This document shows positions 8,465-15,667 of a stretch of 64,000 nt of DNA, one piece after another (position 1 is the stretch's first letter; each line of letters opens with the position of its first letter). The position numbers were made by a program, and so were the translations under genes. The notes below the pieces were generated by a model. That model had not been told where the DNA came from. It saw only the letters and a list, made by a program, of their open reading frames with translations, and did not search any database. The stretch is from a virus: positions 1 through 64,000 of the IMG/VR virus record IMGVR_UViG_3300021425_004462, one strand, 5' to 3'.

Positions 8465-8947
8465 ATGGCAAATTTTAGAATAGATCAACTTCAACCTTTA
8501 GCTGCTAATAGTTTAGATGCTAGCAGCGATTTCTTAATAGTGCAAAAACCTAATGCGGGCACTTTCAAGATGAGCGCAAATAATTTAGTAAATAATAGTG
8601 CTCAAATTGGCATTGCTTTTTTAGAAAGCGCGCAAACAATAAATTCAAATCAAGGTGGGTTCCTTAGTTATGATGTTACAAACGCAGGAGTTCCGAGCTC
8701 GGCGAATAGTGTTTTTCTTTCTATTCAGCATAGAGGGGCTGCGCATCCAGAGATGAATTTCAGCTTTTATACCGCAAATCATAATGGCTCAGAGAATGCA
8801 TCCGCTAAGCATAATTTTATATTCAACGCTAGCACGGCATCGCAATGGACCCATAATTCACTATGGGTGCCTGTCATTAATCAAAATATTTATTACCACA
8901 TAAGTTCAGACAATACATGGCATGTCTTTCTTCACGCTTATATGTGA
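8465..8947 (+). CDS. Probable virion protein (small fibre/collar type)
   Basis: A 160-residue protein beginning ANFRIDQLQPL, with SDFLIVQKPNAGTFKMSANN, a pattern I recall from phage fibre N-termini that describe a data-like beta segment. The rest is beta-rich with SIQHRGAAHPEMNFSFY and a Trp-containing C-terminal end. No signal peptide or catalytic motif. It lies 14 bases after the fibre paralogs, and its stop codon overlaps the next start (TGATG), so it belongs to the same operon. Structural role inferred from context. Confidence 0.6.
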   Translation: MANFRIDQLQPLAANSLDASSDFLIVQKPNAGTFKMSANNLVNNSAQIGIAFLESAQTINSNQGGFLSYDVTNAGVPSSANSVFLSIQHRGAAHPEMNFSFYTANHNGSENASAKHNFIFNASTASQWTHNSLWVPVINQNIYYHISSDNTWHVFLHAYM

Positions 8948-9099
8948 TGCCTGTCCCCTCTCCAAAACCTAAAGAAAAAAATAGCGAATTTATGAATCGC
9001 TGTATGACATATTTATCAGATAAAAAAGAATTTAAAAATGCGAAGCAAAGGGCTGCCGTTTGTTATCAGCAAATTACTCGTAAAAGTAAAAAGTCTTGA
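8947..9099 (+). CDS. Small paired-Cys motif protein
   Basis: A 50-residue protein starting at ATG 8947, which overlaps the previous stop as TGATG. A longer frame from 8917 would overlap more deeply and is less likely. After a basic PKPKEK stretch it has FMNRCMTYLSDKKEF and then QRAAVCYQQ, that is F-x3-C, about 22 residues, R-x3-C. I recognise this pattern as a widespread small phage domain, often fused to or near head proteins. Two further proteins in this window carry it (22014-22526 and 39784-41211). Role unknown; a structural or core-packaged peptide is possible. Confidence 0.65.
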   Translation: MPVPSPKPKEKNSEFMNRCMTYLSDKKEFKNAKQRAAVCYQQITRKSKKS

Positions 9100-9124
9100 C
9101 TTTATAAATAAAATTTGAGATAAT
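9096..9124 (+). promoter_or_regulatory. Class A (sigma70-like) promoter
   Basis: TTGACT (9096-9101), 17-bp spacer, GATAAT (9119-9124); the ATG at 9131 begins six bases after the -10. No Shine-Dalgarno sequence is possible within that gap, so the transcript should be leaderless. Confidence 0.75.
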
Positions 9125-9130
9125 TCCAGT

Positions 9131-10489
9131 ATGAAGTATTGGGTGTTATTTTTAATTAGTGTTAGTTTATTTGCAAATGATTATTCTGCTGTTTTAATTA
9201 GTGGTCATTCGAAAAATCGTTGCGATTTAGTTTTCTTGCAGCACGCTAAAGAGCATGAAAATTTTTCAGAAAAAATGTTGGATATGTGGAATCAAGCTTG
9301 CGATTATTATCCCTTGTTTAAGAGATACAAGAACTTTTTTAACATACATGCTATTAATAGAAATGATTTAGATATCAATGAATGGTGGAATAGGAGTCAT
9401 ATGCTTAAAGATCATTTTGATAAAGTAGATCAAAACTTTTCAAAAAGAGATCTCGGGCTGCTTGTCAGAAATCTAGATTACATAAAAGGGGCGGCAGTTC
9501 AAAGGCAAGGTAAAGAGGGTAGGATTGGATATATTTCTAACGCTAATTTTCAAGTGTTCATTCACGAAATGGCACATATGATTGCTTCATTGTCAGATCT
9601 TTATGAAAGTCATCATAGTTATACCGGTTATTATCCTGAAAACATAATTCTTCCAGATGATAATTTAATATTTGAAGGACACGATCACCTAGATCCTAAA
9701 CCAAAAAAAGGTTTTGATAAATGGAGTCGGTGGTATGGATACGTAGATCCAATTACATCTATAGTAATTGATGGCCCTTACATGCACCACAAAGAGCCAT
9801 ATAAGGATGAAAGAGCTCTACATTATATATCAAACTTTTGGGCTCCCACGTCTCATGCAACAATTATGAAAAACAATGCGGCATATTTTGATGCAGTATC
9901 AAGGGAGGAGATGATAATTAGATTATATGATTTCTGTGAACCAATTGATTCTTGCTCCGACAATAATTTGACAATAAATGACAATGACGTACTCGAGGTA
10001 AATGTTATTGATGATAATGTTATTGATGTATTATGGTTAGTAAATGATGAACCAGTATCTAATGATAATTACTTAGACATATCTGCTCTAAATTTAAAAT
10101 CAGACGCAAATATAACGCTTGTTGCTTGGGACTCCACTTTAAACACAGATTATGAGTCAGAAGATAGGGGCGGGTGGGTTAGAAGGGATACCGATAATAG
10201 GCTTGTTCAAGAAATTATATATAAATATAAGTTAGGCGACTCTAATAAAAAATGGGACGCTTTGATTCCTATGGCTGTATCAAATTGGAAAAAATCTTTT
10301 TGGTTCGGTAATTTTGCAGCATTTTCCAATAACTGGATTTATCATGAAAAATTAAAATGGGCGTATGTATACCAAGCGAATATTGGCATGTGGTTATTTT
10401 TGGAAGATCACGGATGGGCTTGGACTGCTAGGGGTATTTATCCCTATATCTATGAATCAATAAACCAAGAGTGGTTATATATTAATTAG
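9131..10489 (+). CDS. Secreted M64-like zinc metallopeptidase with C-terminal Trp-rich domain
   Basis: A 452-residue protein with a signal peptide (residues 1-15, cleavage near SLFA-ND). The zinc site is HEMAHMIASLSDLYE (H145, E146, H149, probable third ligand D156), which resembles the HExxHxxxxLxDEY motif of the IgA-peptidase M64 family; the upstream VLISGHS and FNIHAINR stretches also fit that family. The last ~70 residues are a Trp/Tyr repeat domain (NWIYHEKLKWAYV, WLFLEDHGWAWT, IYPYIYES, EWLYIN), which I recall from the C-termini of surface proteins in opitutal Verrucomicrobia. It probably acts on or outside the cell envelope. It is transcribed from its own class A promoter and converges with the small gene at 10482-10679. 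Confidence 0.72.
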   Translation: MKYWVLFLISVSLFANDYSAVLISGHSKNRCDLVFLQHAKEHENFSEKMLDMWNQACDYYPLFKRYKNFFNIHAINRNDLDINEWWNRSHMLKDHFDKVDQNFSKRDLGLLVRNLDYIKGAAVQRQGKEGRIGYISNANFQVFIHEMAHMIASLSDLYESHHSYTGYYPENIILPDDNLIFEGHDHLDPKPKKGFDKWSRWYGYVDPITSIVIDGPYMHHKEPYKDERALHYISNFWAPTSHATIMKNNAAYFDAVSREEMIIRLYDFCEPIDSCSDNNLTINDNDVLEVNVIDDNVIDVLWLVNDEPVSNDNYLDISALNLKSDANITLVAWDSTLNTDYESEDRGGWVRRDTDNRLVQEIIYKYKLGDSNKKWDALIPMAVSNWKKSFWFGNFAAFSNNWIYHEKLKWAYVYQANIGMWLFLEDHGWAWTARGIYPYIYESINQEWLYIN

Positions 10490-10679
10490 GAGTCTTTCGA
10501 GACTTAATTCTTTTAATTTCTTCTGGCAAAATCTTGATCACTTTTTCTGGCTGATTGCCCATCATTAATTCTGCAGGAGTGGAACCATTTAGTCTATCAT
10601 TCTCTGTTTTTAACCACCTAGTAGATTGATAAGAATTTAAATTTTTGCTTAATATTTCAAGTATAGACTTATGTGACAT
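10482..10679 (-). CDS. Small protein resembling MbcA/ParS/Xre (DUF2384) antitoxin domain
   Basis: A 65-residue protein. The centre reads RWLKTENDRLNGSTPAELM and then QPEKVIKILPEE, which resembles the toxin-binding core of DUF2384 antitoxins (a W-L, then N-x-L-x-G-x-TP-x-E-L pattern). No partner RES-type toxin gene is adjacent, so if the match is real it is an orphan or serves another purpose. It has a class B motif directly upstream and overlaps the convergent peptidase gene by eight bases. Confidence 0.45.
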   Translation of the reverse strand: MSHKSILEILSKNLNSYQSTRWLKTENDRLNGSTPAELMMGNQPEKVIKILPEEIKRIKSRKTPN

Positions 10680-10693
10680 GTATTATATTACAC
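10680..10693 (-). promoter_or_regulatory. Class B promoter-like motif
   Basis: Minus strand gtgTAATATaatacATG; the hexamer TAATAT ends five bases before the ATG at 10679. Confidence 0.65.
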
Positions 10694-10707
10694 TATTTTT
10701 TATAAAA

Positions 10708-11316
10708 TTAAATTACAATGTATTTTATATGTTCTTGATTTGGATATTGTTCCAATAAAATGTGCTCACCTGTTTGAGGTTCGAATATATACCATCCTTG
10801 TGTCGTGAATACAATATTTAATGCATGTAAACCTCCTGCGGGTATTCCCCCGAATTCTTTTACTTGATCTACGATAACTAAGCCTACAGCAGGCTCTACT
10901 TTGTCGTTGCTTTTATAGCTCGATATCGAAAATAATGATTTGTATAGCATTGCAAAATTATCACAATCATGGCTTTCTCCTTGGTCGATCGGTAGTATTC
11001 CGTTTTCAAATTTCAACTTTTCAAACCAATTATTAAATTTTTTATATAAGAAAAAATCAACATATCTATATCTTGAATCTAATCTTAGAAATTGTAAGTC
11101 TTTGGGGGTATGTATTTTTACATTATTAAACCCTCTTCCGTATGCAAAATGATATGCAAAATCTCTGTTATCTAAAAAAGAATCTCTTTTTTCTTCTGTA
11201 GTTGGAATTGATTTTATTTCCTTTAGGTCTGTTTCAATGCAAGAACTTAATAGCCAAGTAGATAATACAACGCTAGAAAATACCGCAACGCACGATACGC
11301 AAAATTTATTTTTCAT
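10708..11316 (-). CDS. Transglutaminase/papain-like lipoprotein
   Basis: A 202-residue protein with a hydrophobic leader ending in a lipobox-like LSSC (about residue 26), so it is probably a lipoprotein. The catalytic-looking elements are DCDNFAMLYKSL (Cys), GGLHALNIVF (His) and WYIFEPQTGE (acidic residue), in the Cys-His-Asp/Glu order of transglutaminase-like cysteine proteases. It may act on peptidoglycan peptides or envelope proteins. A class B motif lies just upstream, back to back with the one driving 11358. Confidence 0.62.
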   Translation of the reverse strand: MKNKFCVSCVAVFSSVVLSTWLLSSCIETDLKEIKSIPTTEEKRDSFLDNRDFAYHFAYGRGFNNVKIHTPKDLQFLRLDSRYRYVDFFLYKKFNNWFEKLKFENGILPIDQGESHDCDNFAMLYKSLFSISSYKSNDKVEPAVGLVIVDQVKEFGGIPAGGLHALNIVFTTQGWYIFEPQTGEHILLEQYPNQEHIKYIVI

Positions 11317-11333
11317 TGTAATATAATATACAC
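11317..11333 (-). promoter_or_regulatory. Class B promoter-like motif
   Basis: Minus strand gtgTATATTatattacaATG, hexamer ending eight bases before the ATG at 11316. It is divergent from the plus-strand motif at 11344-11357. Confidence 0.55.
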
Positions 11334-11343
11334 TGAAATACTG

Positions 11344-11357
11344 GTGTATATAAATAC
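11344..11357 (+). promoter_or_regulatory. Class B promoter-like motif, T4-late-like
   Basis: gtgTATATAaatacATG. It also contains TATAAATA, the T4 late promoter consensus. The hexamer TATATA ends five bases before the ATG at 11358. Confidence 0.65.
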
Positions 11358-11792
11358 ATGGGTCCTATATTGAATACTATTATTGGTGCAGGAATCAAGT
11401 TAACATGTAATTTAGTTAATGCTTGGCTTGATCAAAAAAGGCAAGACCAATTGGCATTAGCTGCAAGAGATGAAAAAATGATGCAAGCTCTAATTAATAG
11501 TCAAAACGAGAACGCTAAAGACCCTTTCGTTAAAGTAACAAGAAGAATACTATTTATGAGTATTACATTTACAATGTGTTTTTTAATGATATATTATGCT
11601 ATGAACCCGCATATATCTTACGACCTAATTGTTCCTAAAGGAGAAGGATCTAGATTCGGTTTTTTTGGCTGGATTTTTGGAGCTAAAGATTGGGAGTTGG
11701 TAAAAATGACAGGTGGACTTATGCTTGCTTCGTTTATGGATTTATGTTTTATGGTTGTAGGTTTTTATGCAATACCAAGTAAAAGAAGATGA
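11358..11792 (+). CDS. Two-pass membrane protein, holin candidate
   Basis: A 144-residue protein: an amphipathic N-terminal helix, a charged helix (about residues 26-50), a first membrane segment (about 65-83, ILFMSITFTMCFLMIYYAM), a loop with a Gly/Phe/Trp patch (GFFGWIFGA), a second membrane segment (about 117-138) and a basic KRR end. Size, topology and placement beside envelope genes suit a holin, but no family match is recognised. Its stop overlaps the next start as ATGA, so the two are translationally coupled. Confidence 0.5.
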   Translation: MGPILNTIIGAGIKLTCNLVNAWLDQKRQDQLALAARDEKMMQALINSQNENAKDPFVKVTRRILFMSITFTMCFLMIYYAMNPHISYDLIVPKGEGSRFGFFGWIFGAKDWELVKMTGGLMLASFMDLCFMVVGFYAIPSKRR

Positions 11793-12037
11793 ATAAATTA
11801 TTTACACTATTAACCCTTTTCTGCACAGGGTGCGCGATAAAACAAAATGGTAACCCTCCTCCAGCGAAGGGATTTAAAAATTTAGATAAAAACAAAGATT
11901 CTGTAATAAGCTTGCAGGAATATAATGATATAGCAGCGCAAAGTTATGATTATCTAGGTCCAGCTATATGGATTGCTGTATTACTTGGCACTGTCTTCGT
12001 AATAGTTGCAACCGTTTCTTTTATATCCAAGAAATGA
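11789..12037 (+). CDS. Small EF-hand lipoprotein with C-terminal membrane segment
   Basis: An 82-residue protein. A short leader ends at a lipobox-like LFCTGC (C15). Residues 33-44 (DKNKDSVISLQE) form a textbook EF-hand loop with D1, N3, D5, V7, S9 and E12, so calcium binding is likely. A membrane helix follows (about 57-78). It is coupled on both sides by ATGA overlaps to the holin candidate and to the GAF protein, which suggests the three products act together at the membrane. Its role, for example in timing lysis or sensing calcium, is speculative. Confidence 0.6.
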   Translation: MNKLFTLLTLFCTGCAIKQNGNPPPAKGFKNLDKNKDSVISLQEYNDIAAQSYDYLGPAIWIAVLLGTVFVIVATVSFISKK

Positions 12038-12624
12038 CTTCGGGTTTAGATGTTATTAGTGTTTTAACTGGAGTTGTCTCTGCTGCTACTGCAGTCCTTG
12101 GTGTTTGGCTAAAAATAAAATATGACGAAAAAAGAGACAAGCAGCTTAATTATGACCCGCAACTTCATGGTAATGTTATTACGGCTTTGGATTTTGTTAT
12201 AGATGAAACAGATGCAGATAGGGCATATATATTAGAATTTCATAATGGAGAGCATTATTTTTCTGGAAGAAGTCAACAAAAACTTAGCTGTACTTACGAA
12301 GTGGTTAGTGAAGGTATATCTGTTGAGTCTCATAATATTCAGAATATAAGGGTGTCTAATTTTCATGGGTTAGTAAAATCAATATCACAAGGAGAAACTT
12401 TTACCTGTAAGGACGTAGATGAATATAAGGACGATATGTCATTTAAAGCTTTTTTGCAGGGTAAGGGAGTAAAAAGCATGTTTGCTCGACCAGTCAAAAC
12501 TTTAAACGGTAAAATAATCGGAGTTATTATATTAGAATATGTTAAAGAGTCTCGCAGATGGAGTCAAGAAGCTGAGGAATTTTTGAGCAAGCAAACTCGA
12601 ATTATTAGCGGCTATTTGATATAA
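12034..12624 (+). CDS. Membrane-anchored GAF-domain protein
   Basis: A 196-residue protein starting at ATG 12034, which overlaps the preceding stop (ATGA); the longer frame from 11968 is unlikely. A membrane helix (about residues 6-27) is followed by a basic stretch and a GAF-like domain (about 45-195): RAYILEFHNGEHYFSG, KLSCTYEVVSEGIS, GVKSMFARPV, GKIIGVIILEYV. GAF domains bind small ligands or act as sensory dimers. No output domain is attached. The holin-EF-hand-GAF order suggests a membrane sensor associated with lysis or superinfection, which is inference. Confidence 0.62.
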   Translation: MTSGLDVISVLTGVVSAATAVLGVWLKIKYDEKRDKQLNYDPQLHGNVITALDFVIDETDADRAYILEFHNGEHYFSGRSQQKLSCTYEVVSEGISVESHNIQNIRVSNFHGLVKSISQGETFTCKDVDEYKDDMSFKAFLQGKGVKSMFARPVKTLNGKIIGVIILEYVKESRRWSQEAEEFLSKQTRIISGYLI

Positions 12625-12651
12625 TTATTTTTTTGATTATAATAATATACT

Positions 12652-12993
12652 ATGGCTTTTTCTTATTGTCCCCATTGTGGGTTTAAAAATATGTACTCCG
12701 TGCAGGCGCCTAAATTTTGCGGTGGCTGTGGGGAGAGTTTAAATATATTATCTGCAGCTAAAACAAAAGCTGCTGCGCGTAAAGCCAACTTAACGAAAGT
12801 TGATTTGGTTGATGATCCTGATGGGGTTGATATTTATGAGGTTCCTCGTATTTCAAAACTATCATACAGTATCGAAAATGATAGAAATAAATTTAATTTA
12901 AAAGATCTAATTCCATTAGAAGCTTTTGAGGAATTTGAAGAAGATAAACCTACAAAAAAACCGAAAAAGCGTGGAAGACCAAGAAAGTCCTAG
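12652..12993 (+). CDS. Zinc-ribbon protein with AT-hook-like tail
   Basis: A 113-residue protein. The N-terminal zinc ribbon has two Cys pairs (CPHC at 6-9 and CGGC at 23-26). A charged middle part follows, then a basic tail PKKRGRPRKS with the GRP core of an AT-hook, implying minor-groove DNA binding. The 3' end overlaps the likely GTG start of the sigma factor gene by 23 bases, so the two are probably co-expressed and might cooperate in transcription. The pairing suggests a transcription accessory role but does not prove it. Confidence 0.65.
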   Translation: MAFSYCPHCGFKNMYSVQAPKFCGGCGESLNILSAAKTKAAARKANLTKVDLVDDPDGVDIYEVPRISKLSYSIENDRNKFNLKDLIPLEAFEEFEEDKPTKKPKKRGRPRKS

Positions 12994-13714
12994 TTTTACT
13001 TACGAAGATAAAGCGGAAGAAATTGATATAGAAATTAAAAAGAGAAGGGGTAAGTGGTTTTTGGACTCCCTTGCCTGGTTCGATTTTGAAGATGTAGAGC
13101 AAATTATAAAAGCTCATATTTATAAAAAATGGCATCAATGGGATCAAAGGAGATCTTTGAAGCCTTGGATTAATAAGATTATTACTAATCAAATGAAAAA
13201 TATTTTGCGTAATAACTATAGTAATTTTGTGAGACCTTGTTTGAATTGCCCGTTTAATCAATCAGGCCCTGCCCAAGATGGCTGCAGTCATTCTTTATGT
13301 GGTTTTACAAAAAGTGGGCTTCAAGATTCTTCTTGTCCGCTATACGCAAAATGGGAGCGCACTAAAAAATCTGCTTACGGAATAAAAATGGCTCTAGCTT
13401 TGGAAAATCATAGTCACGAGGTTGGACAAATGCAAGACGCAAGTTTTGATATTCAGCAATGTCAGGATAAGTTAAATCAGTATATGCAAAAAGACTTATC
13501 AGAAAAACAATTTACAGTATATAAACTACTTTTTATTGAGCATAAAAGCGAAGAAGAGGTGGCTGAAAAAATGGGCTATAAAACATCAGAAAAAGGAAGA
13601 AAGGCAGGCTATAAACAAATTAAAAATCTAAAAAAAATATTCAAACAAAAAGCTCAAGAAATACTTGAAAAAGAAGATATTATTCCTGTAAAAAATGTTA
13701 TGTTATGGAGCTAA
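12971..13714 (+). CDS. Phage RNA polymerase sigma factor with Cys-rich insert
   Basis: A 247-residue protein from GTG 12971; a TTG at 12926 would extend it deeper into the previous gene. Region 2-like sequence: IIKAHIYKKWHQWDQRRSL, PWINKIITNQMKNILRN, with the WI..I..N....LRN pattern of the sigma70 family. A cysteine-rich insert follows (CLNC, then C, C and CPLY within about 40 residues), probably a zinc knuckle. Region 4-like helix-turn-helix: YKLLFIEHKSEEEVAEKMGY through a basic helix. It could be the late sigma factor, analogous to T4 gp55, reading the class B motifs; that link is inference. It overlaps the next gene by 10 bases. Confidence 0.7.
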   Translation: MEDQESPSFTYEDKAEEIDIEIKKRRGKWFLDSLAWFDFEDVEQIIKAHIYKKWHQWDQRRSLKPWINKIITNQMKNILRNNYSNFVRPCLNCPFNQSGPAQDGCSHSLCGFTKSGLQDSSCPLYAKWERTKKSAYGIKMALALENHSHEVGQMQDASFDIQQCQDKLNQYMQKDLSEKQFTVYKLLFIEHKSEEEVAEKMGYKTSEKGRKAGYKQIKNLKKIFKQKAQEILEKEDIIPVKNVMLWS

Positions 13715-14757
13715 CTGATTCTCAGAAACAATTAATAATAGAAAACTCAAAAAAGATATCAGATCTTACGGAGTTAACTAGGCTTGCATTCCCTGATTGC
13801 GATAAAATTGATGGAAGAAGCAAGCAAGGAAGAGCTGTGAGAGCTTTCTTGGCTCAACAAGAAATTGAATACGAAACAAGACACCCTGAAGCCAAGCCCC
13901 CTATAGATTTAACCTTAGAGCAAAAACAATTTATTGATAATTCAATTAACGAAGGAATGACTTGTATGCAAGTCGCTTCAGTTCTGTTTCCTAATATGCG
14001 TGTGACTCATACAACAAAAGAATATCTTGCAGTGTTTGAGTATGTCGATGAAAATCAAAATTTGGAAACACCAGCTACAGAGAATGCTATAAACAAAAAA
14101 TATTCTCCGCCTAAAGCGCCAAGTAAGATAATTAAAAAAATAAATGATTATTGCCAAAAAGAAATTCAAGAAGATAAACTTAGCGTAACAGAAAGAAAAG
14201 GTGTTGAATCGTTGGGATCTTTTCTTGGTTCTCCTAGATTTGTTCAGGTTATTAATACATACGATAGCCAAGCAGATAGAGATTTATTTGAGGCTGAATT
14301 TGTTCGCGCAACATGGGATAAGCCGGATTTAACTAGCGATGAGATTAATTTATACATTAATGTATGTATGGATTATATACATTTAAAAAATATTCAAAGC
14401 GCAATTAATAAACTAAATAGAATGTTCGATGAGGCAGAAGATCAGCAAGATTTAACTGTGAGATTAGCTGAACTTTTAAAAACAAAAAGCGAAGAATACA
14501 ATCAATGCGAAAAAAGGATGGAATCATTAATTCAAAAGCTTCAAGGAGATAGATCGAAAAGAATATCCAGCCATCAAAGGCAGAACGCAAACATTTTAGC
14601 TCTTGTTCAATTATTTCAAGAGGAAGAGGAGAGGAAGGTCATGGTTAAAATTGCACAGTTGCAGAAGAAATCGGCAAAAGAAGAAGCAGATCATTTAGAG
14701 TCAATGCCTGACTGGAAGGCTCGTGTTTTAGGTATATCAAAAGAGGATGTCATCTAA
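13705..14757 (+). CDS. Terminase-region protein, small terminase candidate
   Basis: A 350-residue protein, mostly helical and charged, with two N-terminal helix-turn-helix-like repeats (ISDLTELTRLAFPD and GMTCMQVASVLFPN) and a long coiled-coil C-terminal half (about residues 235-335). Two DNA-binding-like helical repeats plus an oligomerising coiled coil just upstream of the terminase nuclease and large subunit would suit a small terminase subunit, but I recognise no family signature. It overlaps both neighbours (10 and 11 bases), so all are translated from one message. Confidence 0.5.
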   Translation: MELTDSQKQLIIENSKKISDLTELTRLAFPDCDKIDGRSKQGRAVRAFLAQQEIEYETRHPEAKPPIDLTLEQKQFIDNSINEGMTCMQVASVLFPNMRVTHTTKEYLAVFEYVDENQNLETPATENAINKKYSPPKAPSKIIKKINDYCQKEIQEDKLSVTERKGVESLGSFLGSPRFVQVINTYDSQADRDLFEAEFVRATWDKPDLTSDEINLYINVCMDYIHLKNIQSAINKLNRMFDEAEDQQDLTVRLAELLKTKSEEYNQCEKRMESLIQKLQGDRSKRISSHQRQNANILALVQLFQEEEERKVMVKIAQLQKKSAKEEADHLESMPDWKARVLGISKEDVI

Positions 14758-15667
14758 TACATGTAAGATTTGTGGCGCAGAATTTACTTCCGAGAGAAGT
14801 TTACATGCCCATTTGAAAAGTCACAAAATTATGCTTGCTGAATATTATACAAAATATTATCCAAGATATAATTTATTAAATGGTGACCCTTTGCCTTTTA
14901 AAAAAAAAGATGAATATTTTTCTAAAGACTTTTCTACTCATAATCAATTATTACAGTGGTGCGAAAGAGAGTCGGATGATATTGTAAAGCCATATATTTT
15001 GGGGCTTCTAAAAAAAAGAATTCTGGAAAAAAAATTAACAATTGCACCTTCGTCCTTAGAGTTAAAATTACACGAATTGCCAACTATAGAAATTTATAAA
15101 AAACATTTTGGATCATATACGGCTGCATGCAAAGAGGCGGGAGTTAAACCTATGTATGGTTCTCCTCTGCCTGATATATGGAAAAATAAAATTGACAACA
15201 TAGAAATATTTATTGATACGCGTGAACAACAGCCTCTGGTATTCCCTAGGTCACAGTCCCTAAAGTTAGAGTTTGGCGATTATGCTGTAGGGCAAGATCA
15301 TTATGATTATACTTATGTAGACCGTAAAGGCGAGCAAGATTTTAAGTCAACATTAAGCAAAAATAATTTAGAAAGATTTAAGCAAGAACTACAAAGAACA
15401 AAAGAATTTGATAGTTATTTATTTATTGTCACAGAAAGCCCTGTTTCCCAGATAGAAAAAAATAATAGGCGAAGTGCACATAAATCAAATTTAAAATATA
15501 TATATCATAACATGAGGGTTCTTAATCATGAATTCGCAGGATATTGTCAGTTTATATTTACTAAAAACAGAGAGCATAGCCAGAAAATTATTCCTAAGCT
15601 ATTGGTGTTAGGGAGAAAACTTTGGAATGTAGATTTGCAGTATTACATAGATAAGGATATTGTATAA
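14747..15667 (+). CDS. C2H2 zinc finger + ERCC4-type nuclease
   Basis: A 306-residue protein. Residues 6-26 form a classical C2H2 finger (CKICGAEF, then HAHLKSH). Helical linkers follow, the second resembling homing-endonuclease DNA-reading modules (FGSYTAACKEAGV). The C-terminal half is an ERCC4-like nuclease: IFIDTREQQPLVFP, GDYAVGQ and VDRKGEQDF, matching GD...ERKxxxD with Asp in place of Glu. It probably cuts DNA at branched or specific sites. It lies between the terminase genes, overlapping the large subunit start by one base (TAATG). It may take part in packaging or be a resident homing nuclease. Confidence 0.75.
   Translation: MSSNTCKICGAEFTSERSLHAHLKSHKIMLAEYYTKYYPRYNLLNGDPLPFKKKDEYFSKDFSTHNQLLQWCERESDDIVKPYILGLLKKRILEKKLTIAPSSLELKLHELPTIEIYKKHFGSYTAACKEAGVKPMYGSPLPDIWKNKIDNIEIFIDTREQQPLVFPRSQSLKLEFGDYAVGQDHYDYTYVDRKGEQDFKSTLSKNNLERFKQELQRTKEFDSYLFIVTESPVSQIEKNNRRSAHKSNLKYIYHNMRVLNHEFAGYCQFIFTKNREHSQKIIPKLLVLGRKLWNVDLQYYIDKDIV

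Noticed and set aside
10482-10679. A complete toxin-antitoxin pair
   Set aside because: Only an antitoxin-like domain is visible; neither neighbour resembles a RES-domain or other toxin.
12615-12651. Class A-like TTGATA-16 bp-TATAAT before the zinc-ribbon gene
   Set aside because: The -35 is poor and lies in the end of the GAF coding region, and the sequence is very AT-rich, so a chance match is likely; kept out of the feature list.
12926-12970. TTG start for the sigma factor at 12926
   Set aside because: It adds a Lys/Asn-rich stretch that merely mirrors the basic tail of the overlapping gene. GTG 12971 gives a shorter overlap and a normal N-terminus.
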